Assembly (NCBI RefSeq): GCF_901000735.1
Contig: NC_081545.1
Coordinates: 32,233,634-32,297,633, forward strand
DNA from: Corylus avellana
Lineage: Eukaryota > Streptophyta > Magnoliopsida > Fagales > Betulaceae
Direction: 5' to 3'
DNA: 64,000 nucleotides
Part shown: piece by piece, positions 1 to 13,975 of the stretch
How positions within the stretch are numbered: the stretch's first letter is position 1
Layout: each line of letters starts with the position of its first letter
Notes under the pieces: model-generated
Databases searched by the model: none
Told to the model about the DNA's origin: nothing
What the model saw: the letters and a program-made list of their open reading frames with translations, nothing else
Program-made: the position numbers and the translations under genes

Positions 1-691
1 TATGTTCATCTTGCAAAGGGTGATACGGAAAACATTTTCCCGGCTGCTATATCAAAAGATGGTCGATCATACAATGAACAGGTAATTCAGCTGCGGCAAA
101 GAGTTCATTAATTTCTCTTATTTGACAGTTATTGTTTAGACTCGGTAAGAGATGTTTTCGGTTCTCCATCTCTTCTGAATCATATGGTTGGCTGAAAATA
201 ATTTCACAATTGGCACTTGCTCCAGTTATTTAGTGCTGCAGCAGATGTTCTGCGAAGAATTGGTGAAGATGGAAGGGTAATACAGGAATTTATTGAGCTA
301 GGTGCCAAGGCCAAAGTTGCAGCTTCTGAGGCAATGGACACTGAAGCTACTCTTGGAGAGATACCTGATGAATTCCTTGACCCAATTCAAGTATGTTCAC
401 TTCTTTTTGTGGATTTTTGTCGTTCTTTTGATAACTTGAAGGGTAATGCATGATTATCATATCAGGATTTGAAATGCAATTGCACATGTAATCCATTTTG
501 TAACCCAAGCAGCCTTCTCAACCACCACTTGTTGACATGTGATTATGTTTTTTGTTTGTGGCAGTACACTTTGATGAAGGATCCAGTTATCTTACCTTCT
601 TCAAGGATCACGGTAGACCGACCTGTCATTCAAAGGCATCTTCTTAGTGATAATGTATGTATGCATATCTTAATTTTTGAGGGGTTTACTG

Positions 692-726
<35 letters not shown>

Positions 727-964
727 TTTTTATATATAATAGCAAGAATAATGAGTATGGTGATATGCTTGATGTGATCTGCAGACTGACCCTTTCAACC
801 GTTCCCATCTTACTGCGGACATGCTGATTCCAAACGATGAGTTGAAGGGAAGAATTGAAGAGTTCATCAGGTCCCAGGAAATGAAGCAGCATGGGGAACG
901 CCTTAGCAAGGAGAGCATCAAGGCGACAATACAAACCACGAATAGTGAAATGTTAATCGATTAG
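1..964 (+). CDS. Ubiquitin conjugation factor E4 (UFD2/PUB1-type), 3'-terminal exons only (duplicate copy)
   Basis: This is the 3' end of an E4-type U-box ubiquitin ligase gene, cut by the window start. Exons, matched to the complete copy at 6167-14213 (offset 13249), are 1-81 (partial), 226-390, 565-654 and 785-964, ending in TAG. They encode the end of the Ufd2 core and the whole C-terminal U-box, which begins near [10 protein letters not shown] and continues through [10 protein letters not shown]. All splice sites are intact and I saw no coding difference from the full copy, so this is not an obviously decayed pseudogene. Whether an upstream part exists cannot be seen. A (CT)n tract at about 693-723 lies in the last intron. 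The block 1-4338 ends exactly at an assembly gap, so it may be an uncollapsed haplotype and not a second locus. Confidence 0.85.
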
Positions 965-2181
965 GACTGTAGGATTCTGAATTTTGGAGATTCCTATGAT
1001 GGGGGACGAGACGGACAGTGGAAAAGTGGATTTGTAATTATTTCAATGCCAGTCATAGCATTTATATGTTTAGAGTTTTAACATTATTTTTTGTAAAAAT
1101 TCAATGTAAGAAAAGCCGGTTATGGGCTTAATGATAATATTTACGTTTCTGAAAGTAGGCTCTTGGTGGGTTTGGGGTCAGAGAACAAGTTTTGTCTGTG
1201 CACCACATTCTGAGAAACCTTGCTTTGACACCATATCTTTCCAAAATCACTTCTCCCTTTTGTTAAAAAGGCCAAATGAAGATGGTCCAAATTGTTGGGA
1301 ACTTGGGACGCTGCCAACTCCCAGTACTTTCGAGTTACAGGCTTTGTGAGCATCTAGAAACGTGTAGCATTGTTGTGTACTCTACTCATTGCAACCACTA
1401 TGATGGATCCATTATTGTCGTCCCTCTTTAATTTGAAGTAACAATCCGTGTGGCTAAGGGTAGAGCGTAAGACTTTGAAGTGACTTGAAGGATGGCCAAA
1501 CCCCCCCTTCGTTTTACGCTTCTGAGAGGATAGCCAATCACCCATTGCACCTTTTATGGGTGGTTGTAGCCACTCTCCATTAACAAGATCTAGTGGTGGT
1601 GATGCAAAACAAACCATACCAAATTTGGTATGCACAAGAACAAAGTCATCAATCTGGGGGTCACAATCTCCCCACGTGGTGGTTAGAGGTAGCGTTGATC
1701 AATGAAGAGGGAGAGGGATAAGGTTTCAAAATCTCAAAATTTCCCAAATGAACGACGAAAGGAAGCATTCGTTTGTGGCACTGCCATGTCAGCGCATAAG
1801 AGCAACACATAAAATTTTTAAGCATGTTTAGCATTTCTCTTCTGAGTTTTGGGCTTGTAGCCGTCTAGGTTGGTTGAAAAATATAACTAAACATGCAATA
1901 CATCAAATATTAAAGAAAATAGGAAAAAGTCAATTAACAAGTGCATTTCTTGTAAACAACTTCATAAACGAAGTGGGCAATCCTCGACCCATGCTCAGAA
2001 TCTGCCATATTGCCTTGTCTCACCTGGGTTTCGACAGCTGAAAGTAACATATATCAAGCAAATCACTTCTGTTTCCGGGAGTGGCTTATAGAGGACTTCT
2101 TTTCGTGTTTTGTGTCACTTTTTGAAGCCGCTTTCTGCATAAATTCTTAAACTCACAAATGGTTGAACTGCTGGTTCTCAA
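965..2181. other. Spacer between the convergent E4 and SpoU genes (copy A)
   Basis: This holds the two 3' untranslated regions and unassigned sequence. No convincing coding region was found; the short reading frames lack codon structure and splice context. It is the same as 14214-15430 apart from the one substitution at 1503. Confidence 0.6.
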
Positions 2182-4197
2182 TCAAAGCTTAGGTGTAAAC
2201 ACGGTTGCCTTTCGCTTCGCAAACTCTTGGGCAATGCTAATCGCACTCTTGCTATGACGCAGAGAGAACTCTGCAAGTAGGATTTGGCTTTCTTCCAATG
2301 TCAGATCACCATGATAGCCCTGTAAATATAGTGCAACAATTATTAATATCTGTAAATCGAAAACAGGTGCAAAATCTGTAACTTAATATTTTCTAGTATG
2401 TAATTTTTGACAAGTGTCCAACATGAACTTCTTCTTTGTCCTTTACAATGATGATCCCAACGGATTAATATAACATTGAGCATTCCCTAGTGTGTTTATA
2501 CTTTAAAAATACATACAATGCAACAACTCCAGCATGCTCTGGTAATAGGTAAACATAAACCCATTTAAAACAGGTAGAAAACTGAATTTGGCTTCTCCTT
2601 TAGATACAACAAATTTATTACAACTTTTAACCAAGTCAAACAGCTGTATGAGGCACTGAGTTTTCAGTTTGGAAGCTTTACAAAAGACCAATAGCCAAGG
2701 CATCGACCTTTGGGTTCCTTTAAGTTCAATATAAATGAATATAAACTAATTCAAAAATAAAACGATAATAATCAGAGGAAAATAGCAGTCATGAATCATT
2801 TTCCAAAAAGAAGATGCAGTTTACATTTCTTTAATGTACTGCAGGCAATAGTCATTACCAGGCGTGAAGTTCTGTCACAAACAGCATGGTGCATGAGGAT
2901 GCCTGCTGCAACTGACACATTGAAAGAGTCCACCATGCCTTTCATTGGAATACTGCAATGCAAATCTGACAACTCCAGGGCTTCATCACTTATCCCCCTG
3001 CAAGAGAGATTAGCCACAAAATTTAGAAAATTACATGTACATTTGGCAAGTGTTTTGATTTGAAAAGAGTTCTTGATGTGATAGAAAATAGAGAAGTGCT
3101 TTCAGTGGGATTCACATTTGAAAAGAGTTGGGGTCCACAAAATAAAAAATTTTGGTAAACCTTTTAGTGTTTAGTGTTTTCAAAGAAAAAATAAGCATGT
3201 GTTTTCTCAAAAGATTTCTGAAAGGTATGGGAAGTTTTCTAAAAAGTGTGTTGTGTTTTTTGTTTTTAGAGAAGCGTTTCGTTTGATAACTTTTTTTTAT
3301 ATGTAATTGGCCCCAAGGGGAGGTGGAAGGGAAGATTTGAATTGGTGACCTCTGCTTCATGAGGTTTGATTTCTAAGTGTGTTTTTGGGTTTGAAGAGAT
3401 AGGCTTTCCAAACAAGTAACCAAACAAGTCCTACAATTTTCAAGAAACATAAGTAACAAAATGACTATCTCTAGGTCAGGCAAAAATCTTTTGCAGGTCA
3501 TCCTTCTTTTTGCAGGCTGGCATCAAAATGCCATCGTAGATATTTTCATATTTTGTGAGAGTAGATATTAATTTTATCACAAATCTACAAATACATTTCA
3601 AAAAAAGAATAAAGGCTTTAACTAAATTATGAAGATAAGAGATCACATAAAACTCTAGTAATTATCAATTTCCCCTTTTTAATGCTTGTTTTAGATGGTT
3701 CGAATTTTTCCAGAGGGCATAAAAACATGAAACACAATACAACTTGTAGTTATCAACTAGAGAACATTAGCTGATCATAATGAGCATGAGCAACCAAAAT
3801 TGAACCAAAAACCCAGATGAAATCATAATATGCATCCTAATTTTGAGAGCAACTAATAGGAAAGAAGGTAATTACCTGTTCTCATTCCCAACTACTATTG
3901 CAGTTGGGCATGACCAGTCCATGTCGTATATGGATACCTAGGCATAGTACCAAAGAGTCAGCCAAACACAACAGCTTGGATTTCTCTACTAATAGTATTT
4001 ACTCAAAACACCTTTTTCATCGACAAAAATATCACAAAAGGAAAAGATTGATCATTACCGCATCCATTCCCACATGTGTCGTTGCTATTCGATAACCACG
4101 TGACTTAAGAACTTTAAAGCACTCTTGGGTGGAGTTCCAAATTTCAATATCCAACCATTTCTCTGCGCCCATGCTAACATGGCGGTTATCTCTATAC
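2182..4197 (-). CDS. SpoU/TrmH-family RNA 2'-O-methyltransferase, 3' exons only (duplicate copy, cut by gap)
   Basis: These are the last four exons of a SpoU methyltransferase gene on the minus strand: 4059-4197, 3876-3937, 2859-2997 and 2182-2319, stop at 2182-2184. They encode the second and third SpoU motifs, seen as VGNENRGISDEAL and IPMKGMVDSFNVSVAAGI, which build the trefoil-knot S-adenosylmethionine pocket and dimer surface. The two 5' exons, with the transit-like N-terminus and motif 1, are missing because the contig ends at 4338, inside what is intron 2 in the complete copy. As drawn, the gene could not make a full enzyme. The truncation is an assembly edge and not a visible mutation. 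Confidence 0.85.
3290..3366 (-). mobile_element. SINE-like fragment in SpoU intron (copy A; also 16539-16615)
   Basis: On the minus strand a tRNA B-box-like sequence (AATTCAAATCTTCCC) is followed by CTTGGGGCCAATTACATAT and an A-rich tail, the usual 3' arrangement of plant tRNA-derived SINEs. No clear A box was seen upstream, so the copy is probably 5' truncated. It lies in the intron between the exons at 2859-2997 and 3876-3937. Confidence 0.45.
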
Positions 4198-4338
4198 CTG
4201 CAACCAGAATGCAGATTGCGTTGGCAAAGAAAAAGAAAATCACTTTTGGATCAAAACAGTCGATAATTAAATGTAATTGACAAGAGGCTACCACGACAAG
4301 ATAATGGCAGTCATCTATACAAATGGAAGTTCAAATCT

Positions 4339-4438
4339 NNNNNNNNNNNNNNNNNNNNNNNNNNNNNNNNNNNNNNNNNNNNNNNNNNNNNNNNNNNNNN
4401 NNNNNNNNNNNNNNNNNNNNNNNNNNNNNNNNNNNNNN
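4339..4438. other. Assembly gap (100 N)
   Basis: This run of exactly 100 N is the conventional placeholder for a gap of unknown size. The left flank is the end of duplicated copy A and the right flank is unrelated to it. Confidence 0.99.
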
Positions 4439-6166
4439 TTTATTTTTATTTTCCTTTCCTAAGATACTCTTTTGTGGTATCCACCATTCGTACTCTGTGT
4501 CTGATGTTACTACAAAATGATATCTGATGTTCATCATTATGCATACTAGTAAACATCACAAGGGGGGGGGGATAGATTGTTTTTTATGCTCATAAACAAT
4601 TTTTGAAGATGCTTCAATGCCCAAAAACAAATCCTAATTTCCATAGAAATATTGCAAAAAAAGGCAAATGCTCAAAAATCTCAGAGAAACTCACAGATTG
4701 AAGATGCCCAAAATCTTAAAAGCGGAAGTAAAAAAACTCCAAAGCAAGGTGGCTTAATTATCGTTATGATGTTTCCGAGGATTCTTTAACGGCGATTTCA
4801 ATCGTGTTACGAAACTCAACAGCTTACCTGGAGATAGACGCAAGAATCGGTGGAGAAGATGAAGACAACAGTCACACAGGGAAATATGAAGGAATTAAGT
4901 TTATTTAATTTGACGTTGAGTCTATGCTTGAGCCTCAAAATGACGTGAAAAAACTTATTTGTCATTTTTAAAAGCATAAATAAAAAAAGAACACGTGTCT
5001 TATTTTTATTAGGTGTGAGGTGGCAATGAAACAGTTTCTGTTAAGTCATTTAACGAAAAATGAGTTCAGGAGTAAAATGTTATTTTGGCCTACCTTAGGG
5101 ACCTATAAATTGTTTTTTAAACCACATAGAATGATTTGTAAATTATACCAATTACATAGACCAATTTTGTATTTATCCCTAAAAATAGCGTCCCATGTTT
5201 TAAAATCACATATGTCAAAATCACATACCCAAACAAACCAAAGGTCAAATTGAAGCAAAATCGGCTAGGTGTACCTCTCTAAAATGAATATAACTCGAGA
5301 AAAAAAAAAAAAAAAAGCTATGTAATCTTAATTTAATTATTATTAAATGTTATCATTTGAGTTAGTAGATAAGTATTGCTAACATAATTAACAAAATATC
5401 TCAATTTTAAGCCGAGTTTTCTCAATTAATTTAAAACGTTGATTAGTCTTTATCTAAACTTGTGCCTTATAAACTTTAAAATTGATGTGATTTTTAAAAT
5501 TACCATTGGATCAAAATTTAAGTATAATTTATCTAAAATTTAATGGTAATTTTAAAAATCACATCAGCTTTATTGCTTGTTACAAACACTTTTTGGTTTT
5601 TAAAAAACCAAACAGAATTTTAAAAAAAAAACCTCAATACTTCCAATTCCAAATAAATGTCGTATTAGAAGAATACCGGTATAATTGAAAGACAAGTGAT
5701 TGGGTTTGGAATAACTTGAATAAAATGTCCTTTCTGTGTAAGATAAGTACAATTAACAAAGTAGGTTTCTAAATCTGAATAAATTTTTTATTTTATTTAT
5801 TATTTACGGTTAATTTATATACATGTATGTTTTTTTCTTAATTTACTCGAAGTTTATAATCAGTATTTTCCACAAAGACCTGGACGACCAAACCACTGTC
5901 GACTCCTACCTCCCAATCACACACACACACACTGCTCTACACCCTGACTTTTCCTACTAATCCACGATTTCACCGTCAAATTCACATACGCATCTGTTTG
6001 TTTCCCGGGAAAATCTCCCCGTTTTTTTTTTTTCTTTCTTTTTAAACACGCCCACCTGATTTGTTATTAGTTCTGTCTAACACTACGTATTCAACTCAGG
6101 TTCTAGTTGTTTGTTTTCCAAGAAAATTTCACCCATTCGAACGGAGAAAGAACCATTTTGCGCACT
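4439..6166. other. Upstream region of the E4 gene, AT-rich, with possible divergent 5' exon
   Basis: No coding sequence was found. On the minus strand about 4829-4900 resembles a non-coding first exon: a pyrimidine-rich stretch ending CTATCTCCAG followed by GTAAGC, a strong donor. This would fit a divergent gene whose coding part is lost in the gap. A short inverted repeat at about 5483-5568 (TGTGATTTTTAAAATTACCA and its near complement) is MITE-like. A (CA)n tract at about 5921-5935 and a poly-T run near 6020 lie just before the E4 start codon. Confidence 0.45.
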
Positions 6167-9100
6167 ATGGCGACCCCAAAACCCCAAAAGAGGTCCCCGG
6201 AGGAAATCGAGGACATAATCCTCAGGAAAATCTTCCTGGTATCGCTGACCGATTCGGCCGAATCATCAGCACCGTCCGATCCCCGAGTCGTCTACCTGGA
6301 GATGACCGCGGCGGAGATTCTGAGCGAGGGCAAAGAGATGAGGCTCTCGAGAGACTTGATGGAGAGGGTCCTGATCGATCGGCTCTCGGGGGGTTTCGTC
6401 TCCTCCGAACCGCCATTCCAGTACCTTACCGGGTGCTATCGGCGAGCCTACGAGGAGGGCAAGAAGATATCTTCCATGAAGGACAAGAACGTGAGGTCCG
6501 AGATGGAGTTTGTGGTGAGGCAAGCGAAGAAATTGGCGGTGTCGTACTGTAGGATTCACTTAGGGAACCCCGAATTGTTTCAGAATGCGAATGCGAATTC
6601 GAAGTCAGGTTCGAGCAATTCCCCGTTGTTGCCGCTGGTTTTCGCGGAGGTTGGGGGCTCGATGGACGGGTACGGAGCTGGTGGTAGCAGTGGCGGGACA
6701 CAGTGCCCACCTGGCTTCTTGGAGGAGTTCTTTAGGGACTCGGATTTCGATAGCTTGGACCCCATATTGAAGGGATTGTATGAGGACTTGAGGGGCAGTG
6801 TGCTCAAGGTCTCGGCGCTCGGGAACTTTCAGCAGCCTTTGAGGGCTTTGCTGTATTTGGTTAGCTTCCCGGTTGGTGCCAAATCGTTGGTGAATCACCC
6901 GTGGTGGATTCCCAAAGGCGCCTATTTGAACGGCCGGGTTATCGAGATGACCAGCATACTGGGGCCATTTTTTCATGTTAGTGCTCTGCCTGATCATGCC
7001 ATTTTCAAGAGCCAGCCTGATGTGGGGTGAGTGGATTTTCGTGTGCGGTGCCTGGGCTTTTGTTGGTTGCAATTTTATTTTTGTTATACTGGTTTCAAAT
7101 TCTAGAATCTTTGGTTTCTGATTCTTTACTCAGTTTACTGTTGTAGAGAACAAAAGTTTTACTCAGTTGAACATTATGCAGCTGTTTGGCTTAACTAAAA
7201 TATGCTATCTTATTTTTAAGAACCAAAAACAAAGGGACTCAACTTCATATGTTTCTACCACCCGTGCTTCTTTGTTTCTGAGCAGCTATTGGACTCTATG
7301 GTTAATGCATGTGTTGCTCTGTCTGTAAATTAGGACACTGTCTCATCTATTTAGTGTGATTGTCTAAAAAAAATTAAATTAAGAACTGATGGATGTTTAA
7401 TATTGTATAACTTTTATAGCACTTCTTCAACCTCTTAATCTGCTTAGCCTTTTACTGATTTGGGTAAACTGCAGCTCGGTTTTGGATTGAAAAGAGGATT
7501 TAACATTAGAATGAGATTGTTTTCATCCGCTTATAAATACTGGAACTGAGCTCATTCTGTGTCATATTCTAGGTAGAGCACGGTTGAGTGTTATTGATAT
7601 TGGTTTAGGTTCCCTCATGCAAATGAAAAGTAGGTGATGATATCAAGGGATTTGCTCTCTGATGTATTGATGTTGGTTTTTTAATGTTGCTTCTATTGTG
7701 TGTAGTTGATTGATCCATTTATCAAAACAAGATGTTGACTGTATACTATCTTAAAGCTAGGATATGAAATTACTGCATTGTTGTGTTATATGCCGTTCTG
7801 AGATTAAGTTTTTGAGTCTCTTTTGATCTTTGTGGGCCTTTTCTTTTGCTCAGTTTAGGATCACTGGATTTTTTCCTTCCTTTGGCAAGGAAGTTATTTT
7901 CTCTTACCTTCAAATTGGAATAAGTGGAAAACTAAAAGGATGATATGTGGTACTGTTGTTTGTTCCAGTTGGATGTAATGTAACCATACAATTAATGAGG
8001 GTTAAGATAAGTGATTGCAAAGAGTATGGCTTTGATTCTTGTTTCTTAAATTTTGCAGCTTCCTTTGGATGATTTAGTTTATGGATGAAATCCTATGTTC
8101 CTTTAGTTGTTTTTTCCACTACGCTCCCAGTTCAGTAATTTCTTTCATGCTTGCTGTATTTTATTCCTATTGAACATGTTAAATCTATAGCTTTGGACTG
8201 CTCATGGACAGATATTTAAGAATGATTTCTTACTAATGCATTATTACTCTGTAAAACACCAGACAGCAGTGCTTTTCAGAAGCATCAATTCGTCGACCGG
8301 CTGATTTATTATCCTCATTTACCACAATTAAAACGGTTATGAATAACTTATATGATGGTCTATCAGAAGTTATTCTCTCACTCCTTAAAAATACGGACAT
8401 CCGTGAAAATGTGCTCGAGTATCTTGCAGAGGTGATCAATAAAAACTCGTCGAGGGCTCACATCCAGGTACTTTCCCAATTTTCACAGCATTGTTAATGT
8501 TGCAGTCACAATATACTAACAAACTTATTATATCTTTTTCTCTACTTTTCTATGGATAAGGATATTTTTGGTAATATTGTCACATTCTTTATCCTAATTT
8601 AAACTTGCACTGTATACATCACATTTAGGTTGATCCTCTATCGTGTGCAAGTTCAGGCATGTTCGTCAGTCTCAGTGCTGTTATGCTTCGGCTGTGTGAG
8701 CCGTTTTTAGACGCTAGCTTAACAAAAAGGGATAAAATTGATCCCAAATATGTATTTCACAGTAACCGACTGGATTTAACGTGAGGATTTCTGTTTAACG
8801 GACTTTGATTTTCTACTCTTAAGTTTATATTCATATCTATTGTCTTCTAATTATTTTGGTGATTTTCTATTAGAGGGTTGACTGCTCTTCATGCATCATC
8901 AGAAGAAGTTGCGGAATGGCTTAATAATACCAATTTGGGGAAGACTGATGGCTCTAGACAATATACTGATGGTGAAAATCGGTTGCTTCAATCTCAAGAA
9001 GCTACCAGTTCTGGCAGTGGTGCTAGTGGCTCCTCTAATGCAAAGCCAGCATCAAGCGGTGATAAAACTAAATATCCATTTATTTGCGAATGCTTCTTTA

Positions 9101-12100
9101 TGACTGCAAGGGTGCTCCACTTGGGTTTATTAAAAGCATTTTCTGACTTTAAACATTTAGTTCAGGTAATAATACATGCTTTATACATGAGTAGAAATAA
9201 ATTGCCACATTATTATTACTTTGTTAGGGCTTAGTTGTCATTGCTAGTGAGTAAGTATTTACTGTAGTCTGTTAAAATCTAAATTTTTTCATATATACTA
9301 TTACTGTTTTTGACGGACTGATGGAAAGTAATATAAATTTATTTTAGGACATTCAAAGGTGTGAAGATTCTCTCTCTACTCTTAAAGACATGCAAGGGCA
9401 TGCTCCTACTCCAGCATTGGAGCCGGACATTTCTCGCCTTGAGAAAGAAATAGAGTTGTATTCACAGGAAAAACTTTGTTATGAAGCTCAGATATTGAGG
9501 GTATGTCAGCTCTCTCTCTCTCTCCTCGTTCATGCAGACATACATGCAGTACCCATGATTTTGATATCCTACCACTCCTTGAAGTTCATTTGAATCATGT
9601 TCTGGTGGAGCATGGAGACCAATGGTTTGAATGCATTGTGGTGAAAGGTGGCATCCTAGTGTCATAAGTTGGATGGTCAGTGTATCTTCTAGTTGTTGGT
9701 ATTCTTATCAACTGTGGAGAAACCCTGTGATCATCACCTTCTTGATGGACTGTATTCGTTTTCCCCCCGGTAGTTGTCAATCAGGGCCTGTACTTGAACC
9801 AAACTGAGGAGCCTCTGAGTTTCAGTTTTGCTAGATTCCACCTTCTACATCTTAGTTCGAACTTTTTCTATTTTTGTTTTTAATTGACAGTTGTTCCTAT
9901 TTTTCTTGCCCTTCTCTAATATTCCATTCAAGGATTCCTCTCTTCTTTCTAAAGTAGTTCATTACTTTGGGCAAAGGATTATTAAAAATAATGATAATTT
10001 GCTGTATTTATGAAGTATGGATGCATCATGTGCTATCATATTTCTTTTATTATACACTGGATTATCAGATGATGTCTTTGTTTGCATTCACAATTTTTTT
10101 CCCTTCTTGGAACTACCTACCTTGAATCTAGTCCTTTTCAAAAATTATTTATTTATTTTTTCTTTTCTTTTTCCTTTTGGTGATTGGAAGGGTGCTTTCA
10201 ACCATGTATCATTGTCAGTTTAATTTGTTAAAACTATTAAAGGACCTTTTTTCTTCTGATTATTGACACTACTGACCCTTGTATTTTTTTCCCTTAGGAT
10301 GGAGCACTTATTCAGAATGCTCTTTCTTTCTACCGGTTGGTGGTGGTTTGGTTGGTTGGCCTGGTTGGTGGATTTAAGATGCCTCTGCCATCCGCTTGCC
10401 CAATGGAGTTTGCATGTATGCCAGAGCATTTTCTGGAAGATGCCATGGAATTGCTTATTTTTGCTTCCCGGATTCCGAAAGCTTTGGATGGGGTTTTGCT
10501 GGTAGACATCGAGTTGAAAAGTTTTATTCTTAACTTATTCTCTTCCTTCTCTCCAGAAGGTTTTCCGCTCTATAATAAATTATTTGTTCTTGCCTGGCAG
10601 GATGACTTCATGAACTTTATTATCATGTTCATGGCAAGTCCAAATTTTATTAGAAACCCTTATCTCAGAGCAAAGATGGTTGAAGTGCTAAACTGCTGGA
10701 TGCCACGTAGAAGGTCTTCTTTAATTTTTTTTAATTGTAGGAGAGATTATTAAGTGCCCCTTAAATTTTCTAACTTAATAATGATGTGTCTCTGGCATTT
10801 TGTCTATTCCATGTGCAGTGGCTCATCTATTACAGCTACTCTATTTGAAGGGCACCAACTCTCTCTTGAGTATCTTGTGAGGAATCTTCTGAAGCTCTAT
10901 GTTGACATTGAGTTCACTGGTTCTCACACGCAGGTGATTGCCACATAATTCATGTTTTTAAGGGTATAGAGGTAGTTGCAGTGACAATTTCAAGGGGCCA
11001 ACAAATCTGACCAAAAAACAAATGTATAGGCTTTTTTGTCATTTTATTAGCTGTGGCCGCCTAAAAAAATTCCAGTCCAGCCTGGCCCTCCCAAACTATT
11101 ACCTGGCCAAGAAGGGTAGATTGATGAAAATGCACCGTTAGAAAGCTGAGGGGGCTGTGTCACAAAGCCAGCTCTGACCAATGGCTAACGATCCTTTCCT
11201 CATTCTAGCTTTTGGAGGCCCACATTTACCTTTTCTTGTGCATTCATAGTCTCATCCATCTGTCACTGTTGTGGAGTACAGGAAGCTGTTGTTGATTGAC
11301 CTGTTTGTTTTTTATCCTGTGCAGTTCTATGACAAGTTTAACATCCGTCACAATATTGCCGAACTTCTCGAATACCTGTGGCAGGTCCCTAGTCATCGTA
11401 ATGCTTGGAGACAGGTAGAGCCTTCTTCATGGACTGATTCTCTTGCTCTCTCTCTCTCTATTTGTGTGCACGCACGTGTGCATGCACATGTATGTGTCTG
11501 TCTTTGACTGCTACTTGAAATTTATACCATTCCAGATTGCCAAGGAGGAGGAAAAGGGTGTCTATTTGACTTTCTTAAACTTCCTGATTAATGATAGCAT
11601 CTATCTTCTCGATGAAAGTCTTAACAAAATTCTTGAACTGAAAGAGTTGGAAGCCGAGATGTCAAATACCGCAGAATGGGAGCAAAGACCAGCCCAAGAG
11701 AGGCAGGAGAGAACCCGACTATTCCACTCCCAAGAGAATGTCAGTTTGACTTTTTTCTTCTATGATATGCATAACACATACATATGTAAATTATATGCAT
11801 AAGTCATGAACCTAGAGTACCTAACAAATGGAAATTGCTGGGTATTGTTATTGTTAGATTATCCGGATTGATATGAAGTTGGCAAATGAGGATGTGAGTA
11901 TGCTGGCATTTACTTCGGAGCAGATTACAGTTCCTTTCCTACTTCCTGAGATGGTAACAGCTTTTCCTTTCTTTACTATCTATACATGTTATCCCCAACG
12001 GTTTCAGTGGCTAAAGTTGTGTTTCTGGCCATTTTTGCGTTCTTAATTCTGTACAACCATTGCTGACCCACCTGCCCCCTTCCAGGTTGAGAGAGTGGCC

Positions 12101-13940
12101 AGCATGCTCAATTATTTTTTGTTGCAACTTGTGGGTCCCCAAAGAAAATCTCTTACTCTGAAAGATCCTGAAAAATATGAATTCCGTCCAAAACAGTTGC
12201 TTAAGCAGGTTGGTATCAAGTAGATTTCAAGTTTCCTCTTTTGTTGAACTTAATATCTCTTATAAAGTGGAGATATATTATTTGAAGCCAAATAACTGGG
12301 TTATACTCAGTGGATTTGTAGTTTTAATACCAGTTTGACTGAATGAGGTCTGACTGCTTATGCTTATTTAGGTGTCTGGTTAGGTTAAACTTGGACAATA
12401 ATACAAAACCTGGCAGGGTCCGAGCTTACCTTAAGTTAAATCTAATCTAGGTATGCAGTAAAGAACCCTGTTGTATCAGGGGTTTGGTTAATCTCAATTT
12501 TCAAAGGGTAAATCGGTTTTAAAAAACAGATTTACTTTAATTTGAATTGCATCCAAGATTGAATTTAGCAGGCTCGTAATTCATATTGACCAGTGAACTC
12601 TAGAATGGTGATTACCAATTAAGGTTGTGATCGCCATCTTGTGTTTGAAGCTTTTGTGTAAAGTGAAATGTGGTTTAAATTTTTGAGCTTGTTGTATACT
12701 GATTTCTATGGGTGCAAATTATATATATGTATAGACAAGGCAACGTGGTTGTCATTGTGGATATGTGCAGAAGTTGGGTGGGACTGAGAGATTGAGCTCA
12801 ACTGTGTCAAAAAATGGGATATCAGTAGCTTTTTCTTTTTGAGGGGATGAATAGGGATATCGGTATTTTTGTTTCTTTTCCTCTCCACATGAATTGGACA
12901 GGTTGGATTAGCAATCTCTTGGTGGTTTGAATAAATCATTAAGATGATAAGTAAAAAATACGAGTTTGGTAGTGAAGCTGTTGTAGAAGTGTCATCTGAC
13001 ACTAATTTTTGTGTTGTGTTTTGTTGGAACATCTAATTTAGTGTAATGCTTAGCGTCGAATATGTAAGAGTTTGTGAATTCTTAGTCCTGCGATGGAAAG
13101 CTGATATACAGGCTTGGCTGGGAATGACACTGTTCTGTCAGCCACTCAACTCTCATTTTGTACAAAAATGTTTATGTAATAATGCTTTTATAGCCTGCCA
13201 GAAATACATGCACCAACTTTTAATGGTTTATTTGTAGATTGTCTACATATATGTTCATCTTGCAAAGGGTGATACGGAAAACATTTTCCCGGCTGCTATA
13301 TCAAAAGATGGTCGATCATACAATGAACAGGTAATTCAGCTGCGGCAAAGAGTTCATTAATTTCTCTTATTTGACAGTTATTGTTTAGACTCGGTAAGAG
13401 ATGTTTTCGGTTCTCCATCTCTTCTGAATCATATGGTTGGCTGAAAATAATTTCACAATTGGCACTTGCTCCAGTTATTTAGTGCTGCAGCAGATGTTCT
13501 GCGAAGAATTGGTGAAGATGGAAGGGTAATACAGGAATTTATTGAGCTAGGTGCCAAGGCCAAAGTTGCAGCTTCTGAGGCAATGGACACTGAAGCTACT
13601 CTTGGAGAGATACCTGATGAATTCCTTGACCCAATTCAAGTATGTTCACTTCTTTTTGTGGATTTTTGTCGTTCTTTTGATAACTTGAAGGGTAATGCAT
13701 GATTATCATATCAGGATTTGAAATGCAATTGCACATGTAATCCATTTTGTAACCCAAGCAGCCTTCTCAACCACCACTTGTTGACATGTGATTATGTTTT
13801 TTGTTTGTGGCAGTACACTTTGATGAAGGATCCAGTTATCTTACCTTCTTCAAGGATCACGGTAGACCGACCTGTCATTCAAAGGCATCTTCTTAGTGAT
13901 AATGTATGTATGCATATCTTAATTTTTGAGGGGTTTACTG

Positions 13941-13975
<35 letters not shown>

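Larger units (their letters stand above)
1..4338. repeat. 4.34-kb direct repeat, copy A (matches 13250-17587)
   Basis: Every position aligns with 13250-17587 at a constant offset of 13249, with no indel. The only substitution I noticed is C at 1503 against A at 14752, in the spacer between the two genes. The right end coincides with the N run at 4339. The left end lies outside the window. Confidence 0.93.

Noticed and set aside
4277..4537. Open frames crossing the first N run
   Set aside because: They consist largely of unknown residues across a gap and carry no information. The same applies to those across the other two gaps.
6222..7072. Antisense and out-of-frame frames over E4 exon 1
   Set aside because: They are shadows of a GC-rich coding exon; the plus-strand frame alone matches the UFD2 family.
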